Shown in pieces: positions 11,051-22,804 of a stretch of DNA of 64,000 nucleotides. The stretch spans positions 1,054,001 through 1,118,000 of the forward strand of contig CAWUHX010000078.1 of the NCBI GenBank assembly GCA_963922205.1, written 5' to 3'. The notes under the pieces are model-generated. The model was not told the origin of the DNA. It worked only from the letters and a program-made list of their open reading frames with translations, and did not search any database. Origin of the DNA: Romanomermis culicivorax (lineage: Eukaryota > Nematoda > Enoplea > Mermithida > Mermithidae). Position numbers and translations under genes: made by a program. Every line of letters starts with the position of its first letter. Positions within the stretch are counted from its first letter, which is position 1.

Positions 11051-12819
11051 ACTGTTTTTTCCACCGACTACCTTTCCACGTTTGTGGAAAGACCCTTGTA
11101 GCGGTTAGTGCTTCACACCGGGTACCCGGGTATTTCGGATACCCGGGTAAATTTTCTGAATGAAACCCGGGTGCAAGATATTGTATAAACGGAATTTGTA
11201 TTTATGTGCAGTTACAGTGAATGAACGTATTTTCCTTTATTAATTCAGTGCATGTACCTGCTCAACGTGTTAACAAGGCCGCTTATGGCTTTCAAAAAGT
11301 CACTGTGGCGTATTTTTAGCAACAAAAAATCTATGTGTTTTAACAATGAAGCACGGAACGGAAATATAAAAAAGTCTTCGGGAAATTATGCCTGTGTGAA
11401 ATATTGGTACTCGATACAGTATAAGAAAACAATAAAAGTTGGAGAGATGCATTATGTATAAGATTGAAGAGGCATAAAAACCGATGATGATGAACCGGTG
11501 CAGAGACGGTTAAATTCAGACCTAGTGGGATATCTAGTTTGGAAATGGCTTCATCAAATAGTTGTGATGCGTGACCAAGTCACCACAATTTGCTTAAAAG
11601 TGTAACAAATTTTTAAATATTTATTTTCTCCAAACGAAAAGAAAATTTTTTTTGAAAAAAAACTCTTGTTTGAAGAAAATGTGTTATTGGTTCTTCCTAA
11701 CTTGTTTCTTAGCACTTTGCAAGGGTCATGCTTCAAAATTTATGAGTTTTCTGAAAATTTTCATGGAGTGTGTTCATTCACTGACTTTTTCAATACTTGC
11801 ATATAGTACCCGGGTACCCGAAATACCCGGGTAACCCGGGTACCCTAAAGACCGGGTACCCGGGTCCGAAAATTTTGAAAGTGTGAAGCACTAGTAGCGG
11901 TAGCGATATTTAACATTATCGTGTTTAAAATAGGTACCTATGTATGTACCAAGTGGTTATGAATTTTTTGAAACTAAACATATGAAACAGTGTTTTTTGA
12001 GAGTGAAAATTCAGGACTGTGCATATGATTAGCAATGATACCGAACCTACTGTATAATTACTCACTCCATCATAGTAATGCTCATAAAGGAAAATTTGTT
12101 CAATATCTACGTTTAAATTTTTAAAATTTTTTTCTCTATTTTCACCAACTCGTTTTTTCGCTTAAAAATCCTCATAGACGCTTTATTTGAGTGTTTTTGG
12201 GCTTTTTGAAGCATCCTGATAATCAATTTTTCGATTATATATCTCGAAAATAGTTTTGAATTTTGTGTTCAAAAATCGTAAGTTATAGGATTTTATCATT
12301 TAAAAAATTTTAAAACCATTTATTCATTATAATGTATTTAAAACCAGTAATTTATACCAATAGTAAATTATGAACTTTCATGAATTTGGCTGAAAAGATG
12401 TGAGTAAGAAGAGTACAAATTTTCGAAAACTACTTTCATGAAGCTTTTGAATTCATTTTACGTTGGGAAATGAACAATCGCATCGAAAAGTTAAGGAAAT
12501 TGGCGTGATGATCTTTCTCAATAATTGTGCGAAGGAAAAATGCGGTTATTCATCAAATATCAAGATAAAATATTGAACTATTATATATAGATTAAATGGT
12601 GAGTGAAGCATGCTAAAAGCAGCGCCTGAGCTTGATAATAAATAATAATGCTTATTGAAGTTATAACCGGCGCGAAGCGCTGGAAAATTTTGAGATTTGG
12701 ACCTTTTAAAATGCACCAAAATGCATCTTTTCCATATGAAAACCCAAAATTTTTTTACGTCTGTGGAAAGACCTCAAATTTTTTTTCTACATTTTAGTGC
12801 ATATGTGGAAAAAACAGTG
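11050..12819. mobile_element. hAT-type MITE, CACTGTTTTTTCCAC termini, copy 3, split by a nested element
   Basis: Starts CACTGTTTTTTCCAC and ends GGAAAAAACAGTG, with flanks GTTCATAT and GTTGGTAT (6 of 8 match). Removing the nested 11106-11893 element and its TSD leaves about 974 bp, similar in length to copies 1 and 2; the right third shares the GGCGCGAAGCGC hairpin block with them. Confidence 0.7.
11106..11893. mobile_element. hAT-type element, TAGTGCTTCACAC termini, 788 bp
   Basis: Perfect 13-bp terminal inverted repeats TAGTGCTTCACAC, and perfect 8-bp TSDs GTAGCGGT at 11098-11105 and 11894-11901. Same subterminal CCGGGTACCCGGG clusters as the 670-1465 copy. It is itself inserted in the larger CACTG-ended element at 11050-12819. 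Confidence 0.88.
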
Positions 12820-13290
12820 GTTGGTATGCGATCATCGTAGTAGTTCAAAATAGAAATCTCGTATCGAGAGAAGTCATTCCTGAATATGCACTTTAGCCTT
12901 GCCCCAGCAATGAGTACCATGGTTACATGAAAATGATGAAACAATACTTTCCAACTGTGATTTACATGCGCAAAGTCACTTTCCCCAAATATTTGAAATA
13001 GTTACAATCCCTTTTTATAAATTTCCTGAAATAGTTACAATCCCTTTTTATAAATTTCCTGCTCATAAGAATATCTAATCTAGAACTCTTTTGGCCTAAA
13101 GCCATTGGCTCCTCAACATGGCAAATCAGCTTCAATTTGCCTCAGAAGTCAATTTGATTTGTGAAAATTTACATGCTTGATGATCTTAAGTAATATTTTC
13201 AACCAAATCAGATATTTGATTGTTCATGTTGGAGCAGAAGTTTACTTGGAACAAGTTGAAACGTATAAATGTCATTTCATTTTTTCACAG
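12820..13290. other. Non-coding stretch with a 33-bp tandem duplication
   Basis: GAAATAGTTACAATCCCTTT begins at 12995 and again at 13028 (two copies, 33-bp period). Otherwise nothing recognisable. Confidence 0.55.
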
Positions 13291-13376
13291 ATCCTGTCGG
13301 AGTTGGAGCTGAAGGTACCTCCGGCTCCGGGATCTCCGACGACGAGTTGCCCCCGGTGGTAGGAGGTAGTATCTGA
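13291..13376 (+). CDS. Possible isolated terminal coding exon
   Basis: A splice-acceptor-like tract (TTTTTTCACAG, ending 13290) is followed by 86 bases, markedly G+C-rich for this window, reading PVGVGAEGTSGSGISDDELP, then PVVGGSI and TGA at 13374-13376 (entering phase 1). It could be the last exon of a gene whose other exons lie upstream. I do not recognise the protein, and no partner exon or nearby AATAAA was found; an alternative frame is also open. Treat as a candidate only. Confidence 0.3.
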
Positions 13377-13399
13377 CTTTCCAGAGTTCTGAAGGAGCG

Positions 13400-14640
13400 G
13401 GTTTCCAAGGGTTTTAAAATACGTTTTTTGATCAAAAACTGAGAAAAATACAGTCGTTATCTTTAGAAGCGATTTCACGCCGAAAATCTGATTTTGAGTA
13501 AATGACAATTTTCGTAGATTTCTGACCCGCTGTGGTAGGTAGCCGTCGACAACTGAAAGTTGGGGGAGAAGATCGTTGACAACTGCCTATACGATTGAAT
13601 ATTTTTGTGGAGGACCGCCCCCGCCCAATCCTATGATCTACAGGTATCTATTCGAAGTGTCCAGTGTTTACCCATTTTATAACATTACTGCGAATACCTA
13701 CTTTTGTAATATTCAAAGTTTTCTTCGCATAAAACGACGTTATCACAAAAATATGTTTGATAAAATTAATTCTGATCCATCGATCATTATAAGTTTTCTT
13801 AACATACTATAATGCATTCATTTTTTAATGAACCTTGGGATACAAAAAATCCAAAGAAACCTATAGCTGAGTGATGACCAGGCAACGTAAGCCAACGTTT
13901 TCACATTCCTTACTGTTACGGTCGATCTGACAAAAAAGGCGGTCGCCTATGCAGGCCATTAATTATTTGCATCGGCATCTTTTCGCTTTATCAGTCTCAT
14001 TCGGAAAAAAATGAAATTTTGTGCTTCTTATATTTAGTACTTTATCTGTATATCTTGAAATGCTTCAAAATGGTACTGGAAAGGAAGTTCGGTTTGAAAT
14101 TTTCATGACATTCTGCTAAACAATTTGTCACAAAGAAAAAATCGTGGGCTATGTAGGGACCCTTCAAGATTTGCCAATCATATGGTTGAAATGGGCTAGC
14201 CAGCAGCCACAGGAGCCCTCGTCCTTTTGGTGGAAAGAAACTGAAAAAGATCAATTTTCGACAGAAAATGGTCATTTTTAAACATGGTTTTTTAGACAAA
14301 AATTATTATTTTTGAACAATTTGTATTACTTTTGGGCGGAAAAAATTTAAATTTCTTCCTTCAAAGATCGCCCCTCCTTTAATTTTGAACAATTGATGAT
14401 CCCATTCACCACAAAGTCGCTTTGACCCAAAACTCGAAGCTCCATTACGTATTATGCACAAGGGACTATAAATTTGTGAGCATATTTTACTACGTTTCGA
14501 CAAATTTTCGGGCAAAAAATTCCATAGTAAAAGATTTATGCAACCATAAACGGCAAAACTGTTTTTTTCATTTTCACTTGGCAAGAATTTTACAAAAACA
14601 GACTATGTACACGTATACCCTTAATGCAATTCTACTCGTA
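13400..14640. other. Non-coding upstream region of TMEM199
   Basis: Contains repeat-derived DNA, including an AAAAACAGACTAT MITE end at about 14595. No promoter motif is clear enough to call. Confidence 0.45.
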
Positions 14641-14648
14641 TTTAGAGA

Positions 14649-15242
14649 ATGGAGTTGACCGTCGCTTTATCATGCGAATATTCGGACAAAATATCGAAAT
14701 TCATAGATCGCAATCCCCTTCTGGATGCTTCATCGTCTAAAAAACTAAAATTGTACATAAAAAGCGGTAACCTTAGCTTAGAAGCTTTACAACTTCTAAA
14801 GCCATTTAGCGGCGATAAATTAGGCTTCTATTTACACGAAATGCTGCGAGATTTGAATAAAGAAATTATTCTACCGAAATACGAACCACCGCCTCCGAAT
14901 GCCAATTACGTCGCCAGAATGGAAGCTTTAAAAGCTCGTCTAGCCAACGAAGAGTACGAACAAATGACGAAAGGCGTTAGTTTAGGAAATCTAGATTTCA
15001 AAAATAAGCCGAAATTCGGCGACGAAACGATGAATTTCGGTCAAGAATTGAGAAAAATGAATAAATTTTTGATCGTTTTCTTCAACACGATTTTAACCGT
15101 CGCCGGGGCTTTCGCCTTTACTTACGCGGCTGTCGGTTATACGTTCCACGGTGACGTTTTCGCCGCACAAATGATTCTAGGTTGTTTTGTGGCCACTGTG
15201 GTTCTTTTTGCTGATTTATATTTTATTATCCGTAGTTCATAA
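14649..15242 (+). CDS. TMEM199: TMEM199/Vma12-like V-ATPase assembly factor, intronless
   Basis: Single uninterrupted frame of 197 residues starting at ATG 14649 (MELTVALSCEYSD). The family (Vma12 / TMEM199) sits in the ER membrane and helps assemble the Vo sector of the vacuolar H+-ATPase. Seen here: an N-terminal cytosolic helical region with the family-like stretch ending in LHEMLRDLNKEIILPKYEPP (about residues 65-85), a charged linker, then two C-terminal hydrophobic segments (about residues 138-162 and 168-193) forming the membrane hairpin, ending IIRSS. Length is close to animal homologues (about 200 residues). There is no intron, so this is either an intronless locus or a retrocopy; the frame is intact and its codon use is more G+C-rich than its surroundings, which favours a functional gene. 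An AATAAA lies at 15501-15506. Family assignment is from remembered similarity; no search was run. Confidence 0.88.
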   Translation: MELTVALSCEYSDKISKFIDRNPLLDASSSKKLKLYIKSGNLSLEALQLLKPFSGDKLGFYLHEMLRDLNKEIILPKYEPPPPNANYVARMEALKARLANEEYEQMTKGVSLGNLDFKNKPKFGDETMNFGQELRKMNKFLIVFFNTILTVAGAFAFTYAAVGYTFHGDVFAAQMILGCFVATVVLFADLYFIIRSS

Positions 15243-15391
15243 AACTTTTGAAAATTGACTGCTCAATTTCATTCGTAGAAGTTGACATGTAAGTTAGAAT
15301 GTCTCGCTTCTATTTTTAATGAAATGGAGAGAGGTTTAAATTGCAGTTGCCTCCAACTATTTTGTAACTAGGAAGCAAAAACCATAATTAT

Positions 15392-16095
15392 GATCCCTAA
15401 TACAGTGAAACACACATCAGCGGTTCTCAAAAGAGCGAATCTCAATACAGCGAACAGTAAAAAGTTCAAGCGTTAGAGGAGACGCACACATCATTTTTAT
15501 AATAAATATGCAAATTAGGTAGTTTCACATGCTTTTGTGCTGCAGTTGCGGTAGGTATGCATTCAAAAATCACAAAAAAATATCTGTCAAAAACGTTTGA
15601 AAGAAAACAAAAACAAAGAATTATAAGGATTTCGAATTAAAATTGTTCTGTGTAGCTTAATTGCAAAAAAATTAAATAAAACAAAATGAAATAACCAAAC
15701 AAAATGAAATGAATAAAATAATTAAACAGTGAAGGCAAAACAAATAATGAAGAAATGAAAAGTAAAATAATGTAAAGTACACAACCTGAAAAAATTACAA
15801 AAAAAGAAAAGTGGCTCAAAATAAGTAGAGTATAAAAAGGGAATATGTCAATAAAGGAAAAAAGAAACAAAAAACATGCATGTAGATATGTTAATAATAA
15901 ACAAACCAGAATGAAAAGCTGTAATGTGAAAACACATGCTATAGAGCCACAAGGTGAGAAATCTGGTGATTCGTGCCAAAATGTTTGACAATCAGCATCC
16001 ACCAGATCAAAATGGAGGACCAAATAGGCCTGTAACGTTGTACTTGTTGTGAGAGGAGGGCAAAGAGGCACTATTTTGAGTTTCGCTGGATAGGG
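15392..16095. mobile_element. Foldback-like element, AGCGAATCTCAA family, short copy
   Basis: Left end CCCTAATACAGTGAAACACA, right end (inverted) CCCTATCCAGCGAAACTCAA. A few AGCGAATCTCAA-type units at the left, then a purine-rich arm (15660-15900). It is an inverted relative of 17045-18215: the block GCAAATTAGGTAGTTTCACA is shared. The 144-residue hydrophobic frame on the minus strand is a by-product of the A/T-rich tract. Confidence 0.65.
15501..15506 (+). terminator. Candidate polyadenylation signal downstream of TMEM199
   Basis: AATAAA about 260 bases after the TMEM199 stop codon. It lies inside the neighbouring foldback element, so the true cleavage site may be elsewhere. Confidence 0.3.
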
Positions 16096-16099
16096 TCGA

Positions 16100-17040
16100 A
16101 ACCATGCTTGAAATCACTAATTTTTATCACAAAAAAATATTGTTATTTGTGACCGTCACGTCGTGTACAAAAAAAATTCATATTTTAAGGAAAACAATTT
16201 TATTAGCGAGCATCTCCGTAAATATCACGCACATAATATTTACTCTTTCGCACAATGGTGTGGACAAATAATGTCCATTTTCTGACGTGCCGTTGGAACC
16301 CTTAAAATACGGCCTTAATTGAAGATTCTTATACAAATGTGATATTTTCCACTTCTCATCATGATCTGTTTTTCCTGAGTTTAAAGTGCTAGTGGCTTCG
16401 CGAAGATCATTCTGACCCGCAGCTGAATTTTTATTTTTGGAACAAAATTTCAAAAATTCTTGGATTTTTTTAAAAATTCATGACTAGCATTTTTATAATG
16501 ACTGCATTATACCCTATCAAATTTCAAAAATCATCGTTGCAGTATGTTCTGCTTCAAAGCATCAGCCCACATTCTTAATTCAAACAATGTACCAAATATC
16601 CCAACACCCTGAGTCCTGAAATTTCAACAAATGGATACATAGACCAGGTCATGTAAAGTTAAGAGATACGAATATCAATCTGAAGTCTTTGTGTGGATCA
16701 AAGAAAATTATAATGAAAAATCTTCACTATCCATGAAGTTTATCCGTTTCGCACCACGATTTTTTCGCGATGGAGTTTATCTACAAATTTTATAAATCAT
16801 GACTTTTTTCAAGAATTTGATGATGACAAATCGATAAAAATAGTTTGTCCTTCAACGCCATATTACCTTTGAACACATGACAAATATGATCATTTTCAGT
16901 TGCAAAAAAATAACCACAGTCATCGTGCCTTAAAGGCTAAATGTGGCCTTTTCGAGTTGCATTTGAAATTCTTTATCACGAATTACGACGTTTGATTTTT
17001 CTATTTTATAGGCGATACAAACTTGTTTTGTTCGCAAGAG
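16100..17040. other. No gene recognised
   Basis: A/T-rich DNA between two foldback copies. Short frames only, no support for coding. Confidence 0.45.
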
Positions 17041-17044
17041 GGAT

Positions 17045-18215
17045 TTCACCCCTATTCAGCGAAACACACAATAGCGATTCTTAAAACAGCAAAACTCAAT
17101 ACAGCGAATCTCAATTCAGTGAAGTCTCATAACAGTGGTTCTCAATTCAGCAAAGTCTCAATGCAGCGATTCTCAAAACAGCGAACTATCAGAACAGATT
17201 CTCAAAATGACGAATTTTCAAAACAGTTATCTTTAGAATGGAAAAATTGAGATTGGGTGGGGTAGACGTTTTGGCACATAGCCCATTTGGTCCTCCTTTT
17301 CGATCTGGTGGATGCCGGTTGTCACACATTTTGGCACCAATAGCCAGATTTCTGACATGGCTTTATAGCATGTGTTTTCACACGACATTACAGTTTATTA
17401 TTCTGGTTTGTTTATTATTAACATATCCATATGCATGTTTTTTGTTTCTTTTTTCTTTTATCGATTTATTTCTTTGAATATTCTTATTTTGTGCTACTTT
17501 TTGTATAACTTTTTCAGGTTGTGTACTTTTGGTCTATTTTTTACCTACTTTTTACTTCATTATTTTACTTCTCATGTCTTTATCATTCGTTTTTTGTTCT
17601 GCCTTTACTGCTTAATTATTTTATTCATTTCATCTTTTTTGTTTATTTTATTTTATTTATTTCATCAATTTAATTTTTTTGCAATACAATTAAGCTGCAT
17701 ACAATACAACTTTAATGGAAAATCCTTATGATAATTTTTTGCTTTTGTTTTTTTTCCAACGTTTCAAAAAAAATCACAGAAATTTTTTTGTGATTTTGGA
17801 ATGGTCCGTTCGTGCGTACCTACTGCAACTGTGGCACAAAAGCATGTGAAATTTAGATGGCCAAGTGCAACTAAAAGTAGACTATATCAACTAGCAAAAA
17901 CGATTTTAATTTACCTAATTTGCATATTGTGCGCGTCTACTCTAATGCATAGAAATTTTTAGGTATTGGCTGCATTGAGATTCGCTCCTTTGAGAATCGC
18001 TGTATTGAGATTTCGCTGTATTGAGAATCGCTATATTGAGACTTCGCTGTAATGACAATCGCTGTATTGAGATTTCGTGTAATGAGAATCGCTGTATTGA
18101 GACTTCGCTGTAATGAGAATCACTGTTTTGAGACTCCGCTGTTTTGAGAAAAGCTGTTTTGAGCCTCGCTATTTTGAGTTTCGCTTTTGTGGGTTTCTCT
18201 GTATTGGGGACATGC
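17045..18215. mobile_element. Foldback-like element, AGCGAATCTCAA tandem arms
   Basis: Left array 17049-17235 (units like AGCGAATCTCAATACA) and right array 17960-18210 in reverse complement (TTGAGATTCGCTGTA). Outer ends CCCCTATTCAGCGAAACACA and, inverted, CCCCAATACAGAGAAACCCA. A pyrimidine-rich tract fills 17400-17700. No transposase. Confidence 0.75.
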
Positions 18216-18219
18216 CGCA

Positions 18220-19790
18220 AGGGTTATTCAATTATTTTCATGTCTTAAGTTCGGTTCGAAGAATTTTTAGAGCCCATCCTAAATCATTCAAAAATGTTTT
18301 AGCCCAAGGCATCTATAGATATGTTTTTTCTTTTCTTTCTCGTCATATTCTTCACAACTCTGGTATGAACCTACGTTTTATATCTTGTGAGTAGGTCTAT
18401 TGATTACGAAATGACAGATGCAGCGAGCCGATGAAGGGAGATTCAATTCCACTCCGTTAAAATATTTCGCCAAATGGAGACTTCGCTGCATGTGCCATTT
18501 CAAAGTAAATGACAATAGTATATGTTTCAGAGTATTGTGAACTGGAACTTTGTATCTGTCACCAACTTGATGCTCAGAATTTTTCAAGAACCTAAAATCC
18601 GATGTGCTGTATTTTATAATTTCTTTTTCCATGTACTTTTTTTGACGCTTTGTTTGGCTTCAATTATAAGTTTTTTGCTTCGTCTGTATAATTTTTTCAA
18701 GAAAATAATGACAAAAATACGTGTAATATTTTCCACATCGCTTTCACAAAGCTTTTACAATATAATTATTTTACAGGAAAATTTTAGGGATCGATTGGTG
18801 TTAATTTATTAATTTGCAGCCCTATATGATGTGTTCAGTAGAAAATTACGAAAATATGAAACAGTTTGTTTTTTGGATTAAATTTTTAGAAATATTTCAA
18901 GAAAAACTGACTATAGGTCAGTTGTTCATCCGCTTAGCTAGTGTACGCATTTGTTCACTCATCAAGCAGCTTTCTAAACGAACCTGACGCCTTCAAAATA
19001 CTTTTCTCATCTAATACTATGACGTGATATGAATATTTTAAAGCAAACACGCACGTCAAAAGCCATATGTTAAGTTCCGTTAATTTCTTAATGTAGCGTA
19101 AATTAATCCGCAATTTTCGCTTCATGTTCCATAATAGAGCTTGCGCTTATCATGCTAAAATTGCATTTTTGTTCTTATATATAGGGTGCACGTGATTTTT
19201 TCTTTAACCCTTACCTTATTTTTTCCCCATTTTTCTCCTTTTGGTGGTTCGGAGAAAAGCTCGGAGCTAATCAAACTTTATGGGGCACATGGGACACTAA
19301 TTGTTTTATTCCTAGAAGCTTTCTAGAAAAAAAAACACCATACTTGATTGGGGAGAACTTCCTCCAATGTGCACCTGCAACGTTTTTTAGTTGGTGAGAA
19401 GGGAAGCACTTGAGATCACTAAGTGTTTTCGGGCACTGATTATTACGACCTAATTCTTCCGTAACCACTTAGTCCCCATATTTGAAATGGATGTCGCAGT
19501 AGATCAGTACATAATGGTTCATCCATCGTGTCAATTCAACCGCTGGGCTTTTCAAACATTGTCTCCATTCAGCACCGAAAAATAGTTTTTCTTTTCATAC
19601 TTGCTTACGCTTATGATAACGCGCAAAGAAACAGAGTCATGCTGCACCGTAAGCCTTTCTGATGAAACTGGGCAGAGTTATTCAGGAATGTTAGAAAAGT
19701 TGATTCAGCACTAAAATTTCTACTCCTGAACTCCTGAGAACATCAACCCGAGAAAATTAGAAGCTTGCATACTATGCATCTTTATCCCGG
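18220..19790. other. No gene recognised
   Basis: A/T-rich intergenic DNA between foldback elements. Short frames with no recognisable motif. Confidence 0.45.
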
Positions 19791-19796
19791 GGTATT

Positions 19797-21014
19797 CCCA
19801 TGTGAGCGATTCCCAAGTGAGCGATTCCCAAGTGAGCGATTCCCAAGTGAGCGATTCTCAAGTGAGCGATTCCCAAGTGAGCAATTCCCAAGTGAGCGAT
19901 CCCCGAGTGAGCGTATTCCCAAGTGAGCGAATTCTAAATTGAGCGATTCTCATGTGAGCGATTCCCATTTGAGCGAATCCCCAAGTGAGCGAATTCCCAA
20001 GTGAGCGAATACCATGTGAGCGATTCCAAACGAGCGATCGAGAATGTAGTAACACTTTCTTCATATTTTCCTTCTTTACCATATAATGTTTCTTTGTATG
20101 TATTTCTTTTTTCTTTGTTTTTTGTGTGTATTGTAATGTTTTCGTTTACGTACGTTTTTACGTTTTCTTTTGTTTCTGCTTTCTTTATTTTCGTTTTTCT
20201 TTTCATCTACTTTTTTCTTTTTTGCTCAAACAACAAATTATAAGTTCTCATTTTCAATAAGCATAGTCTCCCGTATAGTTCTTATACAATTCGGCACGCT
20301 CTATTTTCTACATAATTTTATTCTTTGTGATTTTTCCTTCATTATTTTTTATCTTAGTTTTTTGCTTTCAATCTCTCCTGATTTTTTCTTTGTTCTTTTT
20401 TTACATTTTTTCTTTCTTTCTTGCTGATTTCTCTATGTTGCTTCTTCTTTCTTATCACTGTCTTCATTTTTTGTTGACTTTTCCTTTCTCTTGATGTTTT
20501 GTTTGTTTCAGCATTCTTTTGTTTATGTTTTTTATGAAAATTTTCACACTTACAACGATGAAAGACTCAAGCATGTCGAACAGTACAAGAATTATACAGG
20601 AGGCTACGGTTATTCAAAATGACAACTTGTAATGTGTTGTTTTATAAGCAAGAAAGAAGAAAGTAGATGACAAGAAAAACGAAAAGGAAAGAAAGCAGAG
20701 ACAAAAGATGAAAACGTTAAAACATACATAAACGAAAACAATAACAATACACCCAGAAAACGAAAGAAAAAAGAAATACTTACAAAGAAAAACGTTAGGT
20801 AAAGAAGGAAAATATTAAGAAAGTGTTATTACATTCTCGATAGCTAGTTTGGAATTGTCAAATTGGGAATTGGCTCACTTGGGAATTCGCTCATTTGGGA
20901 ATCGCTCAATTGAGAATTGGCTCACTTGGGAATTCGCTCACTTGCGAATCGATCGCATGGGAATCGCTCAATTGGGAATTCGCTCACTTGTGAATCGCTC
21001 ACCTGGCAATTCCG
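19797..21014. mobile_element. Foldback element with GTGAGCGATTCCCAA tandem arms
   Basis: Left array 19801-20040 (about 15-base units GTGAGCGATTCCCAA) and inverted right array 20850-21012. Inner arms are also inverted: pyrimidine-rich 20042-20245 matches purine-rich 20640-20835 in reverse complement. So each arm is about 400 bp around a loop of about 400 bp. TSD not resolved. Confidence 0.8.
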
Positions 21015-21063
21015 AGGCTCATTTGAAAACCTCAGACGATTGTTTTTCTACTATTAGAAAGAA

Positions 21064-21300
21064 GTGACAGACTACCATACATGCCCGAGGGGAGTTTGTG
21101 TTGTATGGCAACATATAACATTCCGCCCGTAGGATTGATGATTCAGCCAATCCAGCGGTCCTGAACCTGGCCGTACTCGTTGAGCCCTGGTCGGGATAGT
21201 CACACCTACCCCGACATTGGCCAGTGGTGGGACAGCTCCAGCGCCACTCAGGAAGCGCTTCGACATTTGGGGAACGTTTTGACGCCAGCAGATTCGAACC
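21064..21300 (-). repeat. Dispersed repeat with a conserved open frame (copy 1)
   Basis: On the minus strand, matches 48850-49020 at roughly 80% by eye. Both copies translate similarly: AVPPLANVGVGVTIPTRAQ, then DWLNHQSYG, CCHTTQT. Could be a fragment of a transposon ORF or a G+C-rich SINE; I cannot assign it. Confidence 0.5.
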
Positions 21301-21779
21301 CCAGCAATGATTGAAAAGATGATGAAGGTTAATGATCAAGAGACATGAACAGAAGGTTGTCGTAAGAAAAAAAATGATGCTGCAGTTTAATGATTATTTC
21401 AAGGAAGTAACATTACAGCTTAAAAACTGCCGGTCTAGCAATAGCATCACATAATTAACTAATTTAATTTCAAGAATGTGCCATTTGGGATCTTTCTATC
21501 GACATCTTTCTATCTTTCTATCGACATCAAAAACGAAAAAAATTTCGAGCCTACCTGTACTGGCTGATCCTTAGCAAAATTTCTATGATGTGCATATATA
21601 CTGACTACACGAATGAAATTCTGCGTGCATTTGGTAGTCGTGGATTGCCTCTTGGAATGTTTATTTTCACAGATTTCCGTATTTATTCGAAAATTTATTG
21701 ACCATCTACTCAATCTAAGGACTTGAGAGGGAGTTCCATTTGACAATTTATACACGTTTTTTATCGGTCAGGGTCTCCA

Positions 21780-22641
21780 GGGCCCGGTTTCACTAACTGA
21801 GACTGAGGATCATTCCGACGTCGATATTAAGTATTTTGAAACTGTGTTTCAGCTGAGCGCGACGTCGGTTTCATCTTTTGTGGATTTCACTAAAAAGTTC
21901 GAGCTTGGGATCTGCTGAACCTGAGCTCGAAATAATCTCGACTACACCAATAAACACATGTACGCTGTGGCACGTCATTCACTCTATATCGAAGACTTAT
22001 GTTACAAAAACTGCAAAACCAAAGAAAAAGAAAAAGGGGTGCTTGTTTAGAAAATTCCGTGGAAAAGCATGAAAAACTAACGGCCGGACAGGGCAAAATA
22101 AAATGTGCTAAAAATGCAGACATGAGTTTGAAATATTCGCTGTGCTTTTCCTCTCATTTTTATTGATTATTTCATCATTTGTACGTTGGAATAAAGTTGA
22201 AAAAAGTAACAATCTCATAGTTCGGTATCATTCATAGAATCTAACTGATTCGTTCTATCCTGAAAATTTCGTTCACGTTTAATATGTCGATTTATCAATC
22301 GATAATGCAAAAAATTCATTTTTAACAATCAACGATAATAAAAAACAAAAAGGTTTGGACTTAAACCTGCTTGATAGGGGGATTAACTTTTGCGTTTGGC
22401 TGAAACCGACGTCAGGATCAGGATTAAATGAAAATTGAAAGTCGGGTTTAAGTTTTGATTGAAAATTGAAAAGAAAATTGAAAGTCGGGTTTAAGTCCGA
22501 GCTCGAGATGATCCCAACGTCGAGATAATCATGAGCTCGGGATGATCTCGACGTTAATGAAAACGCTGAAACCGAGATTTCGTTTTTTGTGCTCGAGATA
22601 ATCTCGAGCTCGGGTTTAAATCACTTTAGTAAAACGGCCCC
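21780..22641. mobile_element. MITE with GGCCCGGTTTCACTAA-like inverted termini
   Basis: Left GGCCCGGTTTCACTAACTGA; the right end, inverted, is GGGGCCGTTTTACTAAAG. Interior carries several GAGCTCGGGATGATCTCGAC-type motifs. No ORF; TSD unclear. A degraded relative is at about 54412-54570. Confidence 0.55.
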
Positions 22642-22804
22642 AGGAGTACCTAAATTCCAAATAATGTTATAGTGCGTTAGATAGCCTATGAGCGTAGGAG
22701 TAATTCAGCACTAATTGTTTTTTGCCTCTAAGGTATATTCACACTGAAACTTGCATAAATGTGATCTACAGTGGCAAGTTCGCTTATGTCCGATCTCGGG
22801 GGGG

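Noticed and set aside
15637..16071. 144-residue hydrophobic frame as a gene
   Set aside because: Part of a foldback element's A/T-rich arm; its relative at 17.2-17.7 kb does not keep one continuous frame.
21288..21300. GGTTCGAATC on the minus strand, like a tRNA B box
   Set aside because: No A box at the right distance and no cloverleaf; the same motif near 40883 also lacks tRNA structure.
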